A stretch of DNA of 54,272 bases from Desulfocapsa sp. GTDB lineage: Bacteria; Desulfobacterota; Desulfobulbia; Desulfobulbales; Desulfocapsaceae. The DNA is taken from contig JAQYVF010000026.1 of the NCBI GenBank assembly GCA_030145625.1, positions 1-54,272 of the forward strand. Direction: 5' to 3'. Both the position numbers and the translations under genes were made by a program. Of the stretch, positions 42,038-52,324 are shown piece after piece (position 1 is the stretch's first letter; each line of letters begins with the position of its first letter). The notes beneath the pieces are model-generated. The model saw only the letters and a program-made list of their open reading frames with translations, was not told where the DNA came from and ran no database searches.

Positions 42038-42805
42038 TTAATTGACACATGAGCGATGCCACAGCCATACTGTGCTTGCAAGACAGGGAACGAGCATGAA
42101 CCATGTCCCAAATAGTGCTATCAAAAGCCCGGCAAACGGGGCGGGCAGGCAGGCACCCAAAACCATCGTGATAGTAAGCACACCAAAGGGTGACAATACC
42201 ACAAACCATCGCGGATACACTGTCCGTCCACTTAAAATCCCAACAGCATGCCAGATTGCGCCAACACTGAAGGCCAACACCGCAGTCAGGTCACCCATCA
42301 CAAAATGTTCGAGCAGAAAGCGGTTGGCCATTGCATAAAATGCCTCGTCAGTGCATCCAACCACAGCCTTCGCTTGCGACAACACACTCAAGAATGCCCA
42401 TCCAGCATGTTGGATCCCCCCAATCATTAACAAAGCATAGGCAAGCAGTGCACAAGGAACATGTGCAAGCCAAAATCCTGCGCGACGCATGCCAACCCAC
42501 CAGTGATAATATGACAGCGAGTAAAACGGATAGAGCCAGCCGGCCGTTTGTGCCATCATGACCATCCAATGAGGGCGATGGCCTGCTGTACGAATCGTAT
42601 CCCATGCCGCAGGAGAAAAATATTCAAGGCCACTCAGTTTGGGCGAGTAAGCATAAATAAAGTCACAAACACCGTTCCAGAGTAATAGAACAGAAACAGA
42701 GATGCCAATAAGGCGGAGGCGACGACAGCGAAGTAATCTGGCCTCATCGGCGAAGCCATTTACAGTATTGCTGGCATCCGAAAAAGATTTACTGTTGATA
42801 TCCAT
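42038..42805 (-). CDS. Multi-helix membrane protein, unknown function
   Basis: 255 aa with about seven predicted transmembrane segments after a hydrophilic N-terminus. Features are FIYAYSPKLSGLEYFSPAAW, LYPFYSLSYYHWWVGMRRAG and several conserved-looking Trp/His pairs. It may belong to the DUF6796 group (low certainty). The base composition is visibly richer in G+C than the flanking AT-rich genes, suggesting separate acquisition. The SD is weak. It is flanked by an IS4-family remnant 88 bases upstream. Confidence 0.65.
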   Translation of the reverse strand: MDINSKSFSDASNTVNGFADEARLLRCRRLRLIGISVSVLLLWNGVCDFIYAYSPKLSGLEYFSPAAWDTIRTAGHRPHWMVMMAQTAGWLYPFYSLSYYHWWVGMRRAGFWLAHVPCALLAYALLMIGGIQHAGWAFLSVLSQAKAVVGCTDEAFYAMANRFLLEHFVMGDLTAVLAFSVGAIWHAVGILSGRTVYPRWFVVLSPFGVLTITMVLGACLPAPFAGLLIALFGTWFMLVPCLASTVWLWHRSCVN

Positions 42806-42893
42806 TATGAAATTCTTCTTAGTGGTTTTTTTGCAAATTTTCTCGTTTTCTCTCTAAAATAAAGCTTCCTTCTTTTGACGATAAAATAAGTAA

Positions 42894-44286
42894 CTCAAGT
42901 TTCGGGGGTGACCAACACACAATAAAGAAAACGGATTAACTGTACGTAATAAATGAATATTAACGTGGAGAGCCTTTCACTTTTTGATATGTTGGTATTT
43001 GCGAAATATTCAACAATATCAAAAAGGAAAGGCTCAAAAGAATAATACCAAACAATATCTGGATCAACAAGAGGCGATACAACTGCAAAACAGGATTTCT
43101 TCCTTTATGAAGGACTTCAAGATTGGAACTCTGCTGCATAAGAACGGAATCAGAAAGATGCGTGGCGTATCTCCGCTCACTTTGTTCAGCATGATTTTCT
43201 CTTTGCCGTTTGAAGGTGTTAACTTTTCCAAGGGAATTGTCAAAAACTCGAATCTGGGATTCGGGAAGGATGCTGCCTATGACTTCTTGGATCGCAAATG
43301 GGCCTTTAGCCAGGCAGCTATTCCTCCCTGAAATATAACGAACAGGGCAAAGCACATCTCAATCGACTAACCAAAAAGCATGGTAAATGAAAAGCCCTAT
43401 CTATCCTGGCCCATAAAATTGGCAGAGCAACGTATTTTATTTTAAAGAACAGAACTCTTTTTGACCGGGAGAAATTTTGTGGCCTTTAGCTTGGAGGGGG
43501 CAGAGTAGCCTGAAGCGTAACTGGTGCCATATATTGGCTAAAGATATATCCACATCCTTCATGGAGAAGAAAACCCTTGTGCCTGAGCACTCTGATGATG
43601 ATATGCAATAATGCCTGGTAGGTCAACTTTTGATTGGCGCTCTGTCTCAAGTGTTCAGACGAAATTGGACACTTTTTGGTTGAGTAAACTGTGCAGCCTG
43701 TTGCGGAAAAGGCCAGGTAAGGCCAAGATCCTTACCTGCGCAGTGGTAGAAACCAAACAGGGGCAGAAAGTGAAGATTGTGTTTGTCCGCAACCGCAACA
43801 AGAAGCGGCAGTGGCTTGCAATCATCTCCACCGATACCAGTTTGGCCAACGAGGAAATCGTACGGATCTACAGCAAGCGCTGGGACATCGAGGTGTTCTT
43901 CAAGATGATGAAGCATTACCTCAATCTGGAAAGGGAAACTCAGCTGCGTGATTATGATGGCATGGTTGCCCATATTACCATTGCCATGAGTCGCTATATC
44001 TTTCTGAGTTTTGAACAGCGAAGTCATGACGATCCTCGAACACTCGGTTCTCTGTTCTTCGCCTGTAGCGATGAGATGGAAGATCTCAGCCTTGTGGAGG
44101 AATTACAGCGAATACTGAGCCTTGCTATGGAAAAAATTCGATCAGCAGGTATTGTTACAGAAGATTTAGCGCTTTCTCTTGTCGATTCAATCATGAGCTT
44201 TGCAATTGGTATGATACAAACAGGACAGAGGTTATTGCGGAATAGTTCCGCTGTTACAGGATATTAAACCAAGTCCGAAACTTGAG
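42894..44286 (+). mobile_element. Decayed IS4-family insertion sequence
   Basis: Bounded by a perfect 12-bp inverted repeat, CTCAAGTTTCGG at 42894-42905 and CCGAAACTTGAG at 44275-44286, giving 1393 bp, a normal IS4-family size. It encloses transposase N- and C-terminal fragments. No clear target duplication was found. The right boundary cuts a DUF169 gene on the minus strand. Confidence 0.8.
42984..44267 (+). pseudogene. IS4-family transposase, broken
   Basis: An N-terminal fragment at 42984-43331 (FKIGTLLHKNGIRKMRGVSP, GFGKDAAYDFL) and a C-terminal fragment at 43611-44267 (RKRPGKAKILTCAVVETKQG, then YSKRWDIEVFFKMMK). The latter contains the Y-x2-R-x3-E-x6-K signature of IS4 transposases. 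The intervening ~280 bases carry stops and scrambled sequence, and the central domain with the two catalytic aspartates is missing. It cannot encode an active enzyme. Confidence 0.85.
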
Positions 44287-44572
44287 ATGCTAAGAAACCG
44301 CCTGATGTACTGTTCGGCTGGGAAAAACCGAAATAACATAAGGCGCCGGCGCAGCCTGCCGATTTTTCCGAGAAACATATTGTGTTTCCTTTCACCACGG
44401 TTTCGATATGTTTGAACATGCATGTCCAAGTATCTGTTGATAGCTCTATTGCATCCTCTGGTATGACTGATGAGAAATACCAGCCCATTGAGGGAAGGGT
44501 AACAGGGAAGTGCCCGAGAAAAGCAAGATTTGCTTCTTTTACTCTTTTTGAATTCACTCTTTCACCCAACAA
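44275..44572 (-). pseudogene. DUF169 family protein, truncated by the IS4-family element
   Basis: Reading leftwards from a TTG near 44572, the frame has LGHFPVTLPSMGWYFSSV, HIETVVKGNTICFSEKSAGC and GALCYFGF, resembling the cysteine-containing core of DUF169. It then runs into the IS inverted repeat and stops after SDLV at 44264. The C-terminal part is gone. A separate upstream minus frame starting at the ATG at 44634 (MKTGTNLATKVPLVLQRF) could be the original N-terminus shifted by a frameshift. Function of DUF169 is unknown. Confidence 0.65.
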
Positions 44573-44948
44573 TCTCCAATGAATCTCTGGAGAACCAAAG
44601 GAACTTTTGTAGCCAGGTTTGTCCCTGTCTTCATATCTTCTGTTTTGAAGAATAGCTCAATCCTGGCTCCGATAAGGTTGTTTGTACACATTACCGAATC
44701 GTTTTTCTTATTCAATGACTTATCTGAATAAGATTGAAAAATTTATCGTTTTCTGCGCCTAATAGAGAGAAAGTGTTCCTTTTGGTTATTCTTTATAGCC
44801 AATAATAAAAATTTATCATATTTTGATATGTTAGGTTGTTTTTTTAGATAGATCGCTGGGTTTAAATACGTGGTTGCTGTGGATTAAAAAACTATTGGCC
44901 TCTTTTTTTCGATTGCTTGAATATCTGATAAGCAAGGAGTCAACAACT
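44573..44948. promoter_or_regulatory. Region upstream of acnA, with inverted repeat
   Basis: 376 bases holding the possible 5' end of the DUF169 remnant and the acnA promoter area. An inverted repeat CTTATTCA-N10-TGAATAAG lies at 44707-44732, a candidate operator. The rest is AT-rich with no other recognised feature. Confidence 0.4.
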
Positions 44949-47618
44949 ATGTCGAATTGTTTCCTGGATACGAGAAGTACACTTGAGGTAAACGGCGAGC
45001 AGTTTATCTATAATGCCATTAACCGTGGTGAACTTGCATCCTACTCGTCCATTACACGTCTGCCGATTTCCATAAAGATCCTGCTGGAAAACCTGCTTCG
45101 GCATCAGGACGACCGCAGTTGTTCCCGTGAGGATATTGAGGCCTTGGCTTGTAGTGGTGGGCGGGGAAGTAACAAGGAGATTGCCTATTTTCCGGCGCGA
45201 GTGCTGATGCAGGACTTTACCGGCGTACCGGCGGTGGTCGATTTGGCTGCCATGCGGGATGCTCTGGTCAAGCGGGGTGTCGATCCGCAGAAAATCAATC
45301 CACTCTCCAGGGTAGATCTGGTTATTGATCACTCAGTAAGCGTCGACTCTTTTGGTTGCAAAACCGCCTTTGCGGCAAACGTGGCCATGGAAATGGAGCG
45401 TAATCTCGAGCGCTATCAATTTTTGAAATGGGGACAGTCCGCTTTTGATAATTTCAGTGTGATGCCACCAGGCACCGGTATCTGCCATCAAGTCAATCTC
45501 GAATATCTGGCCTCTGTTGTGGTGGGGCAGGGCGAGGATGGCAAAAGCATCGCTTATCCCGACACCCTGGTCGGTACTGATAGCCATACCACCATGATTA
45601 ATGGTCTGGGGGTGTTGGGTTGGGGGGTAGGCGGCATCGAGGCGGAAGCGGCGATGCTGGGGCAACCGATTTCCATGCTCATTCCTGCGGTTGTCGGTTT
45701 TGAGTTGACTGGCCATTTGCTCGAAGGTATTACCGCCACAGACCTGGTGCTGAAGGTGGTGCAGATGCTGCGTAAGCATGGTGTGGTAGGAAAGTTTGTT
45801 GAATTTTACGGTCCAGGGCTGGATCACCTGCCCCTTGCGGATCGTGCCACCATTGCCAATATGGCGCCGGAATATGGAGCTACCTGTGGTTTCTTCCCTG
45901 TCGATGTGCAGACGATTACTTATTTGCGTCTGAGTGGCCGTGACGAGGAAAGCCTTGAGCTGGTAGAGGCTTATTGCAGGGCGCAAGGTATGTGGCGTGA
46001 TGCAAATTATAAGACGCCTGATTTTGCAGACACTCTGCATCTGGATATGTCTACGGTGGAGCCTAGCCTGGCTGGACCTAAACGTCCACAGGATCGGGTG
46101 TTAGTCAGGGACCTTCAAGCTGCCATAGAGAATGTTATTGAGTCGGATGGCAAGGGCGACCAACTTGATACTCCTTTTCCCGTACCGGGCAGTACTCATG
46201 ACATGCATCATGGTGATGTGGTGATTGCGGCCATTACTTCCTGCACCAATACTTCTAATCCCGCTGTCATGCTGGCTGCCGGCCTGCTTGCCCAAAAAGC
46301 ATTGGCAAAGGGGCTGCAGTGTAAACCCTGGGTGAAGACTTCTCTGGCTCCCGGCTCCAAGGTGGTCACTGAATATCTGCAAAAGGCCGGACTGCAGGAA
46401 GCCCTTGATGATCTTGGCTTTCATCTCGTTGCTTATGGTTGTACTACCTGTATCGGCAACTCCGGGCCATTATCGCAGGAGATAAAAGAGGCCGTTGAGG
46501 GACATGATCTGTTGGTGTGCGCAGTTCTTTCAGGGAATCGTAACTTTGATGGTCGTATCCATCCACAGGTAAAAGCCAGTTGGCTGGCCTCGCCGCCATT
46601 GGTTGTTGCATATGCCCTGGCGGGCACCACCCGTATTGATCTCAGTCGTGATCCAATAGGTATTGGTGCAGATGGTCAGCCTGTAATGCTGCGCGATATC
46701 TGGCCTGACAATGATGAGATTGACGAACTGTTACAGACCGTTAGTCGTGACATGTTTGCAAAGGTATACAGCACGGTATTCCAGGGTGATGCGAATTGGC
46801 GTGACATTGCTTGCGGTAGTGGTGCCACCTATGCGTTTTCGACTGATTCCACCTATATCCGTCTGCCGCCTTTCTTTGATGATAAGTACAGTGGCAATAC
46901 GAATGATATTATTGGTGCTCCAATCCTGGTCATGCTTGGCGATTCGGTCACCACCGATCATATTTCCCCGGCCGGTGCTATTCCGTTAGACAGTCCGGCG
47001 GCCCAGTATCTGCGTAAGCATGGCACATCTGAAGTGAATTTTAATTCCTATGGCTCGCGTCGCGGCAATCACGAAATTATGATGCGCGGTACTTTTGGCA
47101 ATATCCGCATCCGTAATGAGATGACTCCTGAATTGGAAGGGGGATATACGCGCCTGTCTAGCGAGACTCAGCCCATGTTTATTTATGACGCAGCCATGGA
47201 ATATCAGGCCAGAGGGATAGCCACGGTGGTGATAGGGGGCAGGGAATACGGTACCGGTTCCAGTCGCGACTGGGCTGCAAAAGGCACACTGCTCCTCGGT
47301 GTCAAGGCGGTGATAGTTGAGAGTTTTGAACGTATTCATCGTTCTAATTTGGTGGGTATGGGGGTATTGCCCTTGCAATTTGTTGAGGGCGAAAATCGTA
47401 AAACGCTGGGGCTTACCGGCGACGAACGTATCGACATTTTGGGTCTTGATGGTGACCTTCTGCCCAAACAGAATCTGTCTGCACAGATTCATTATCCCTC
47501 TGGGGAAAAGAGGATGATCAATTTACAATCATGCCTGGATACGGCAGTGGAGGTTGATTACTATCGAGCCGGAGGCGTTCTCACCTATGTGTTGAACCGC
47601 ATTGTCGATAATGAATAA
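44949..47618 (+). CDS. acnA: Aconitate hydratase A
   Basis: 889 aa from the ATG at 44949, behind AAGGAG; an extension to 44874 lacks support. Standard AcnA/IRP-type layout: LPISIKILLENLLRH near the N-terminus, FPARVLMQDFTGVPAVVDLA, SLVGTDSHTT-like TLVGTDSHTTMINGLGV, the cluster cysteines in AITSCTNTSNPAVML and YGCTTCIGNSGPL, and the swivel domain with GTGSSRDWAAKGTLLLGVK and FERIHRSNLVGMGVLPLQF. Converts citrate to isocitrate through a [4Fe-4S] cluster in the TCA cycle. Located upstream of the SNF2 gene and 4.7 kb from fumC on the same strand. Confidence 0.97.
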   Translation: MSNCFLDTRSTLEVNGEQFIYNAINRGELASYSSITRLPISIKILLENLLRHQDDRSCSREDIEALACSGGRGSNKEIAYFPARVLMQDFTGVPAVVDLAAMRDALVKRGVDPQKINPLSRVDLVIDHSVSVDSFGCKTAFAANVAMEMERNLERYQFLKWGQSAFDNFSVMPPGTGICHQVNLEYLASVVVGQGEDGKSIAYPDTLVGTDSHTTMINGLGVLGWGVGGIEAEAAMLGQPISMLIPAVVGFELTGHLLEGITATDLVLKVVQMLRKHGVVGKFVEFYGPGLDHLPLADRATIANMAPEYGATCGFFPVDVQTITYLRLSGRDEESLELVEAYCRAQGMWRDANYKTPDFADTLHLDMSTVEPSLAGPKRPQDRVLVRDLQAAIENVIESDGKGDQLDTPFPVPGSTHDMHHGDVVIAAITSCTNTSNPAVMLAAGLLAQKALAKGLQCKPWVKTSLAPGSKVVTEYLQKAGLQEALDDLGFHLVAYGCTTCIGNSGPLSQEIKEAVEGHDLLVCAVLSGNRNFDGRIHPQVKASWLASPPLVVAYALAGTTRIDLSRDPIGIGADGQPVMLRDIWPDNDEIDELLQTVSRDMFAKVYSTVFQGDANWRDIACGSGATYAFSTDSTYIRLPPFFDDKYSGNTNDIIGAPILVMLGDSVTTDHISPAGAIPLDSPAAQYLRKHGTSEVNFNSYGSRRGNHEIMMRGTFGNIRIRNEMTPELEGGYTRLSSETQPMFIYDAAMEYQARGIATVVIGGREYGTGSSRDWAAKGTLLLGVKAVIVESFERIHRSNLVGMGVLPLQFVEGENRKTLGLTGDERIDILGLDGDLLPKQNLSAQIHYPSGEKRMINLQSCLDTAVEVDYYRAGGVLTYVLNRIVDNE

Positions 47619-47872
47619 CAGGTGATTGTGATGGGTGATTTCTTTCGGATCAAAAGTAATAGATGTTGTATTGTCCTGTAGGATCGAATTTATCCGCGAA
47701 CAGGGCTTGTGCGGCCCGCTTGTTATTGGAGTGTCGTTGCATGTCGATGGCTGGTTTTTTTATTTTTATGAATAAACAAAAATGAATAGGGTATAGTCGT
47801 TACGCTATTACTAACAAGGCGTGGAAACAGTGTTTTTCCGCATACAGATTTTATTTTTTCCTATCTTGATTT

Positions 47873-50800
47873 ATGTCTCAATTATCCCTTAGCGTTGTTC
47901 AGCAAAACTTTCTCGCTCTCTATCCAGACTTTACTCCTGATCAGCAAAATTTACTGAAATGCTTGTCGGTTATCTACGACGCTGTTTCCCGGACAAATCT
48001 TATGGAATGTCTGAATCTGGCTGGATTCAGACATGATGATGGGAAAAAGTTTGTTGTTAAGGATATGAAACCACGCCTCATGTTACTTGCTGAACAGGGA
48101 TTGGTGGAAATGAATCCTCAGGGTGTCAGGTGTAATTCTGAAATAGTGGAGCTGGTTACGCGCGAAGCCGTGGCAGATAAGAGTTATGAGGGCCTGGCCA
48201 TGGCGGTTCAGGAGATAATTTCACTCAAGGAGACATGGAGTGGAACATCCTGCTATAAAGGCTATAATCAAGGGATTCGTGATTTCAGGATAGCATTTTA
48301 TCGGGGGCGAAATGAGTCGCAGCTGCAGAAAATTCTTCGTTCCATGCAGGATCAATTCCCCTATGAAATTTTGGAAAAACACCCCTGTGATCTGCTTTTT
48401 TTCAATCCGTTTGACAAGGAACTGTTTCATCGTCTTTCTCCCCGTTTGCTGTCTGATTTCATCATCACCAAACTCAACATTGCCTTTTTCCGTTTTGAAA
48501 GAGCAGATGATCTGCTCGATTTTTTAGAAGAATATTGTGAAAAAAGGGGAATAGAAGGGGGAGAGTTCTTTGCCATCCAGGCCCTGCATGCGATCAGTCG
48601 AGGGCAAATTGAGAAAGCGCATGGGGTCCTGCGTGCCTGGGCACCATCGACTGGGACGTTAATGAGTTATCGCGGCTGGTTGGCCTTTCTGGAAGGGAAA
48701 ACGGATGAATCTTTACAAATCTATCGCCAGGGACTGCAATTGCTCAAAAAAGAGACTGGAAAAAGAAAGGTGTTTTATAGCAATCTTGCCGGATTTTTCT
48801 TTCCTGTTGCTTTACTGCAGTCAGGAGACAGCGCAGATATGAAAGAGGCCCTTGCCTATCTGCCACTGATCAAGAAACAGAAAAATCATACTGCTCATAC
48901 CATGTGTGATGATCTGGAGCAGACCCTGTTACAGGCCATGGGACAAAAGAGTAAGGCCGAGAAGAAATTTCATTCTTTTGAATATCACTGGACCTACAAT
49001 GATTATATCTCTTTGCTTATGGCGTATCTCACCAGTTGTTGGCAGGGGAAAAAACTTCCTGAAGGGTCAGGAAAAAGTCTTGGTTCTTTATTGGAGGCTG
49101 CTGAAAAAGAAGGATATTACTGGCTGGCCAAAGAGGCGGCTGCATTACTGCTTTTCTATGAGATTGATACCCAAAAAAATAAAAAACGTCATGAAAAGCT
49201 TAAAGAATTAGTGCCCCTACCGGATCTTTGTACTGTAATGAAACCAAAGGAGAATTGGGAACAGGTGCTCAGTGCGCTCACGGATCTTCATTCTCCTGAT
49301 AAAGGAAGTCAGCTCAGTGCTCGGGGTGAGCGCTTGGTGTGGCTACTTGACTATGATGATGCCCTTGGAAATTGTGAAATTGTGCCGCGTTTGCAAAAGC
49401 TTAGCAAAAATGGCAAGTGGACAAAGGGGCGGGCTGTTGCTCTGTCCACCCTCTATTCCAAGGTCAACACGCTTTCCTATCTCAGTGACCAGGATAAAAA
49501 TGTTGTTGCCTCTCTTCAAAAATCATATACCTCTCGTTACAGCTACTATGGCGGCTCTTCTTCTTCCTACTCTTTCCTGGAAAGTCAGGCTTTACCTGCT
49601 CTTGTCGGCCATCCCCATCTCTTTTGGTTCTTTAATCCACTGGTACGGGTGGAGCTCCTTAAAGGGTCTCCGGAACTCCATGTGCTGAAAAAGAAAAAAG
49701 GCTATGAGATCACTCTTCATCCTTCCCTTGAAGAAGACGACTCGTATGCCCTGGTCCAGGAGAGTCCCACTCGTCTGACATTTATACCTGTGACGCCGGA
49801 TTATAGCCGGGTGGCGGATGTGATTGGGGATTCAATTACTGTACCCCTGCAGGCAAAGGATAAGGTGTTGAAGGCTCTTTCCTCTGTTGCCAAGGTGCTG
49901 ACGGTTCATTCTGATATCGGTGGGGCATCCGGCGATATGGAGAAAGTAGCAGCTGATCCCCGCCCTCATGTTCACTTGCTCCCCTATGGCAATGGTCTGC
50001 AGGTGGAGCTGTTGTGCAAACCTTTTATCGATGGCGGTTCGTATTATCAGCCGGGAAGTGGCGGTAAAACAGTGCTTGCTGAAATTGATGGAAAGCAGTT
50101 GCAGACAGGACGCGATCTGCAGCTTGAACAACAAAATGCAGATCAAATCATTCAGGATTGTCCAACGTTACTTCGCCACGAAAGTGTTGAGAATGAATGG
50201 ATTATGGAGGAACCGGAGGAATGTCTGGAACTCTTATGTGAGCTGCGGGAATTGGGTGAGCGGGCGGTTCTGGAGTGGCCAAAGGGAGAGAGCCTGCAGG
50301 TGACACCACAGGCCTCATTTGCCCAGTTTTCCATGGGCATAAAACGGGATAATGATTGGTTTGGTGCTACGGGGGCGTTAACGGTTGATGAAAAACTGAC
50401 CCTGGATATGAAGAATCTTCTGGCCATGAGTCTGAACTCGCAGAGCCGCTTTATCAAACTTGATGACGGCAGATTTCTGGCCTTGAGTAAGGCTTTTAAG
50501 AGACGGCTGGAAGAGTTGCGTGCTTACTCTGACAATCACGGCAAGGGTGTTCGTTTCAGCCCTTTGGCAGGTCTGGCCCTTGAAGAATTTACAGAAGAAA
50601 TCGGGAGCTGTAAGGCAGATAAGCACTGGAAAAATAACCTTAAGCGATTCCAAAATGTAAGTGATCCGGAACTGCCCTCCACCCTGCAGGCCAATTTGCG
50701 CGACTATCAGGTAGAAGGGTTCAAGTGGCTTGGCTGTCTCTCGGCCTGGCAGGTTGGCGGCTGTCTTGCTGATGATATGGGGCTTGGCAAAACCGTGCAG

Positions 50801-52069
50801 GCCCTGGCGGCCATTCTCCTGCGTGCCCCGGATGGCCCGACCATGGTGGTGGCACCCACCTCGGTGATGATGAACTGGCAAGAGGAGGCGGCCCGTTTTG
50901 CTCCCACCTTGAATGTGCAGTTGTTTGCCGAAGGCAACAGACAGAAGAGGCTCAGTAATTTGAGTGCTTTTGATCTTGTGATCTGCAGTTACGGCCTACT
51001 CCAGAGTGAGGGGGAGATGCTCGCAGATGTGGAGTGGCAGACGGTGGTTCTTGATGAGGCTCAGGCAATTAAAAATATGCAGACCAAGCGTTCGCAGGCA
51101 GCAATGAACTTGCAGGCATCCTTCAAGATTATTACTACCGGTACGCCTATTGAAAATCATCTTGGTGAACTCTGGAATCTGTTCAGGTTTATCAATCCGG
51201 GTCTTCTTGGATCTCATGAGAGTTTTAAAAAGAAGTTTGCAGGTCCCATCGAAAAACAGAAGGACCGGGCAGCCGCAAATCGTCTGAAAAAATTGATCCA
51301 GCCTTTTATTTTGCGCAGACTGAAACAGGATGTATTGCAGGAACTGCCCCCGCGCACCGAGGTGACAATGCAGGTGGAGATGAGTGCGGAAGAACTGGCC
51401 ATGTATGAGGTCCAGAGGCAACAGGCGCTTGAGGCGCTGGCCGGAGAAGAAATGGAAAAAGGTGGGAAACAGCATCTGCAGATCCTTGCTGAAATTATGA
51501 GATTGCGGCGATTTTGCTGCAATCCGCAGCTGGTGGTGCCGGATCTTGGGATTGCCAGCTCCAAACTCAAGGTCTTTACTCAGATTGTGCAGGAATTGCT
51601 TGAGAACAGGCATAAGGCATTGGTTTTCAGTCAGTTTGTTGGTCACCTGACACTCATTCGGGAACGTCTGGATGAATTGGGAATTTCCTATCAGTATCTG
51701 GACGGTTCCACTACGACCAAACAGCGGGCCAAACGGGTGAAAGATTTCCAGGCAGGAAAAGGTGATCTCTTTCTTATCAGTCTCAGGGCAGGCGGTGCCG
51801 GGCTCAATCTGACAGCCGCAGATTACGTTATCCATATGGACCCCTGGTGGAATCCGGCAGTGGAAGATCAGGCTTCAGACCGTGCTCATCGAATCGGTCA
51901 GCAGCGCCCGGTCACTGTTTATCGCCTGGTGGTTAAGGGGTCCATAGAAGAAAAAATAGTAGCCCTGCATAAAGACAAGCGGGATCTGGCCGACAATCTC
52001 TTGGACGGCAGTGATATGAGTGGCAAAATCTCTGCCACAGAGCTTCTGGAACTGTTGAAGAATGGGTGA
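47873..52069 (+). CDS. SNF2-family helicase with long N-terminal region
   Basis: 1398 aa. The C-terminal 470 residues are a full SNF2 ATPase: RDYQVEGFKWLGCLSAWQVG, Walker A DDMGLGKT near 968-974, DEAQ box at about 1061, TGTPIENHLGELWNLFRFI, then helicase C with VFSQFVGHLTLIRERLDELG, GGAGLNLTAADYVIHMDPWW and SDRAHRIGQQ near 1335. The ~900-residue N-terminal part has helical TPR-like stretches (residues ~230-320) and no SWIM-type zinc finger that I can see. The ATG has no SD. It lies between acnA and fumC and has no methylase or nuclease neighbour, so a defence role is not indicated; it may remodel RNA polymerase or nucleoprotein complexes. Confidence 0.88.
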   Translation: MSQLSLSVVQQNFLALYPDFTPDQQNLLKCLSVIYDAVSRTNLMECLNLAGFRHDDGKKFVVKDMKPRLMLLAEQGLVEMNPQGVRCNSEIVELVTREAVADKSYEGLAMAVQEIISLKETWSGTSCYKGYNQGIRDFRIAFYRGRNESQLQKILRSMQDQFPYEILEKHPCDLLFFNPFDKELFHRLSPRLLSDFIITKLNIAFFRFERADDLLDFLEEYCEKRGIEGGEFFAIQALHAISRGQIEKAHGVLRAWAPSTGTLMSYRGWLAFLEGKTDESLQIYRQGLQLLKKETGKRKVFYSNLAGFFFPVALLQSGDSADMKEALAYLPLIKKQKNHTAHTMCDDLEQTLLQAMGQKSKAEKKFHSFEYHWTYNDYISLLMAYLTSCWQGKKLPEGSGKSLGSLLEAAEKEGYYWLAKEAAALLLFYEIDTQKNKKRHEKLKELVPLPDLCTVMKPKENWEQVLSALTDLHSPDKGSQLSARGERLVWLLDYDDALGNCEIVPRLQKLSKNGKWTKGRAVALSTLYSKVNTLSYLSDQDKNVVASLQKSYTSRYSYYGGSSSSYSFLESQALPALVGHPHLFWFFNPLVRVELLKGSPELHVLKKKKGYEITLHPSLEEDDSYALVQESPTRLTFIPVTPDYSRVADVIGDSITVPLQAKDKVLKALSSVAKVLTVHSDIGGASGDMEKVAADPRPHVHLLPYGNGLQVELLCKPFIDGGSYYQPGSGGKTVLAEIDGKQLQTGRDLQLEQQNADQIIQDCPTLLRHESVENEWIMEEPEECLELLCELRELGERAVLEWPKGESLQVTPQASFAQFSMGIKRDNDWFGATGALTVDEKLTLDMKNLLAMSLNSQSRFIKLDDGRFLALSKAFKRRLEELRAYSDNHGKGVRFSPLAGLALEEFTEEIGSCKADKHWKNNLKRFQNVSDPELPSTLQANLRDYQVEGFKWLGCLSAWQVGGCLADDMGLGKTVQALAAILLRAPDGPTMVVAPTSVMMNWQEEAARFAPTLNVQLFAEGNRQKRLSNLSAFDLVICSYGLLQSEGEMLADVEWQTVVLDEAQAIKNMQTKRSQAAMNLQASFKIITTGTPIENHLGELWNLFRFINPGLLGSHESFKKKFAGPIEKQKDRAAANRLKKLIQPFILRRLKQDVLQELPPRTEVTMQVEMSAEELAMYEVQRQQALEALAGEEMEKGGKQHLQILAEIMRLRRFCCNPQLVVPDLGIASSKLKVFTQIVQELLENRHKALVFSQFVGHLTLIRERLDELGISYQYLDGSTTTKQRAKRVKDFQAGKGDLFLISLRAGGAGLNLTAADYVIHMDPWWNPAVEDQASDRAHRIGQQRPVTVYRLVVKGSIEEKIVALHKDKRDLADNLLDGSDMSGKISATELLELLKNG

Positions 52070-52256
52070 GAGGGTGGTGAAGGGTTTGTTTGCTTGTGAT
52101 TTGAGTAAATGAAAGGGGACAAGCAGAGTGATATGGGTGGCTCCAGGGGAAAGCTGTTTGTGTGTTGTTTTTTAACTTCTTGTATTGTAAAGTAATTTTT
52201 TGCATTTTGAATGAAAATGCTGTTGTTGTCATTTTCGGTGATTTTGAGTGGTGGTG

Positions 52257-52289
52257 CTGTATTCACCTCTGTATTCACCTCTGTATTTA
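52257..52289. repeat. 12-bp tandem direct repeat before fumC
   Basis: CTGTATTCACCT occurs twice in tandem and a third, partial copy (CTGTATT) follows. It lies about 40 bases before the fumC start, in its likely 5' UTR. Confidence 0.7.
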
Positions 52290-52324
52290 ACCATATTGTC
52301 GACTATAAGTAAAAGGTGGCTGTG

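Noticed and set aside
47873-52069. SNF2 helicase as part of a phage-defence system (for example DISARM-type)
   Set aside because: No methylase, nuclease or other defence gene is adjacent; neighbours are acnA and fumC.
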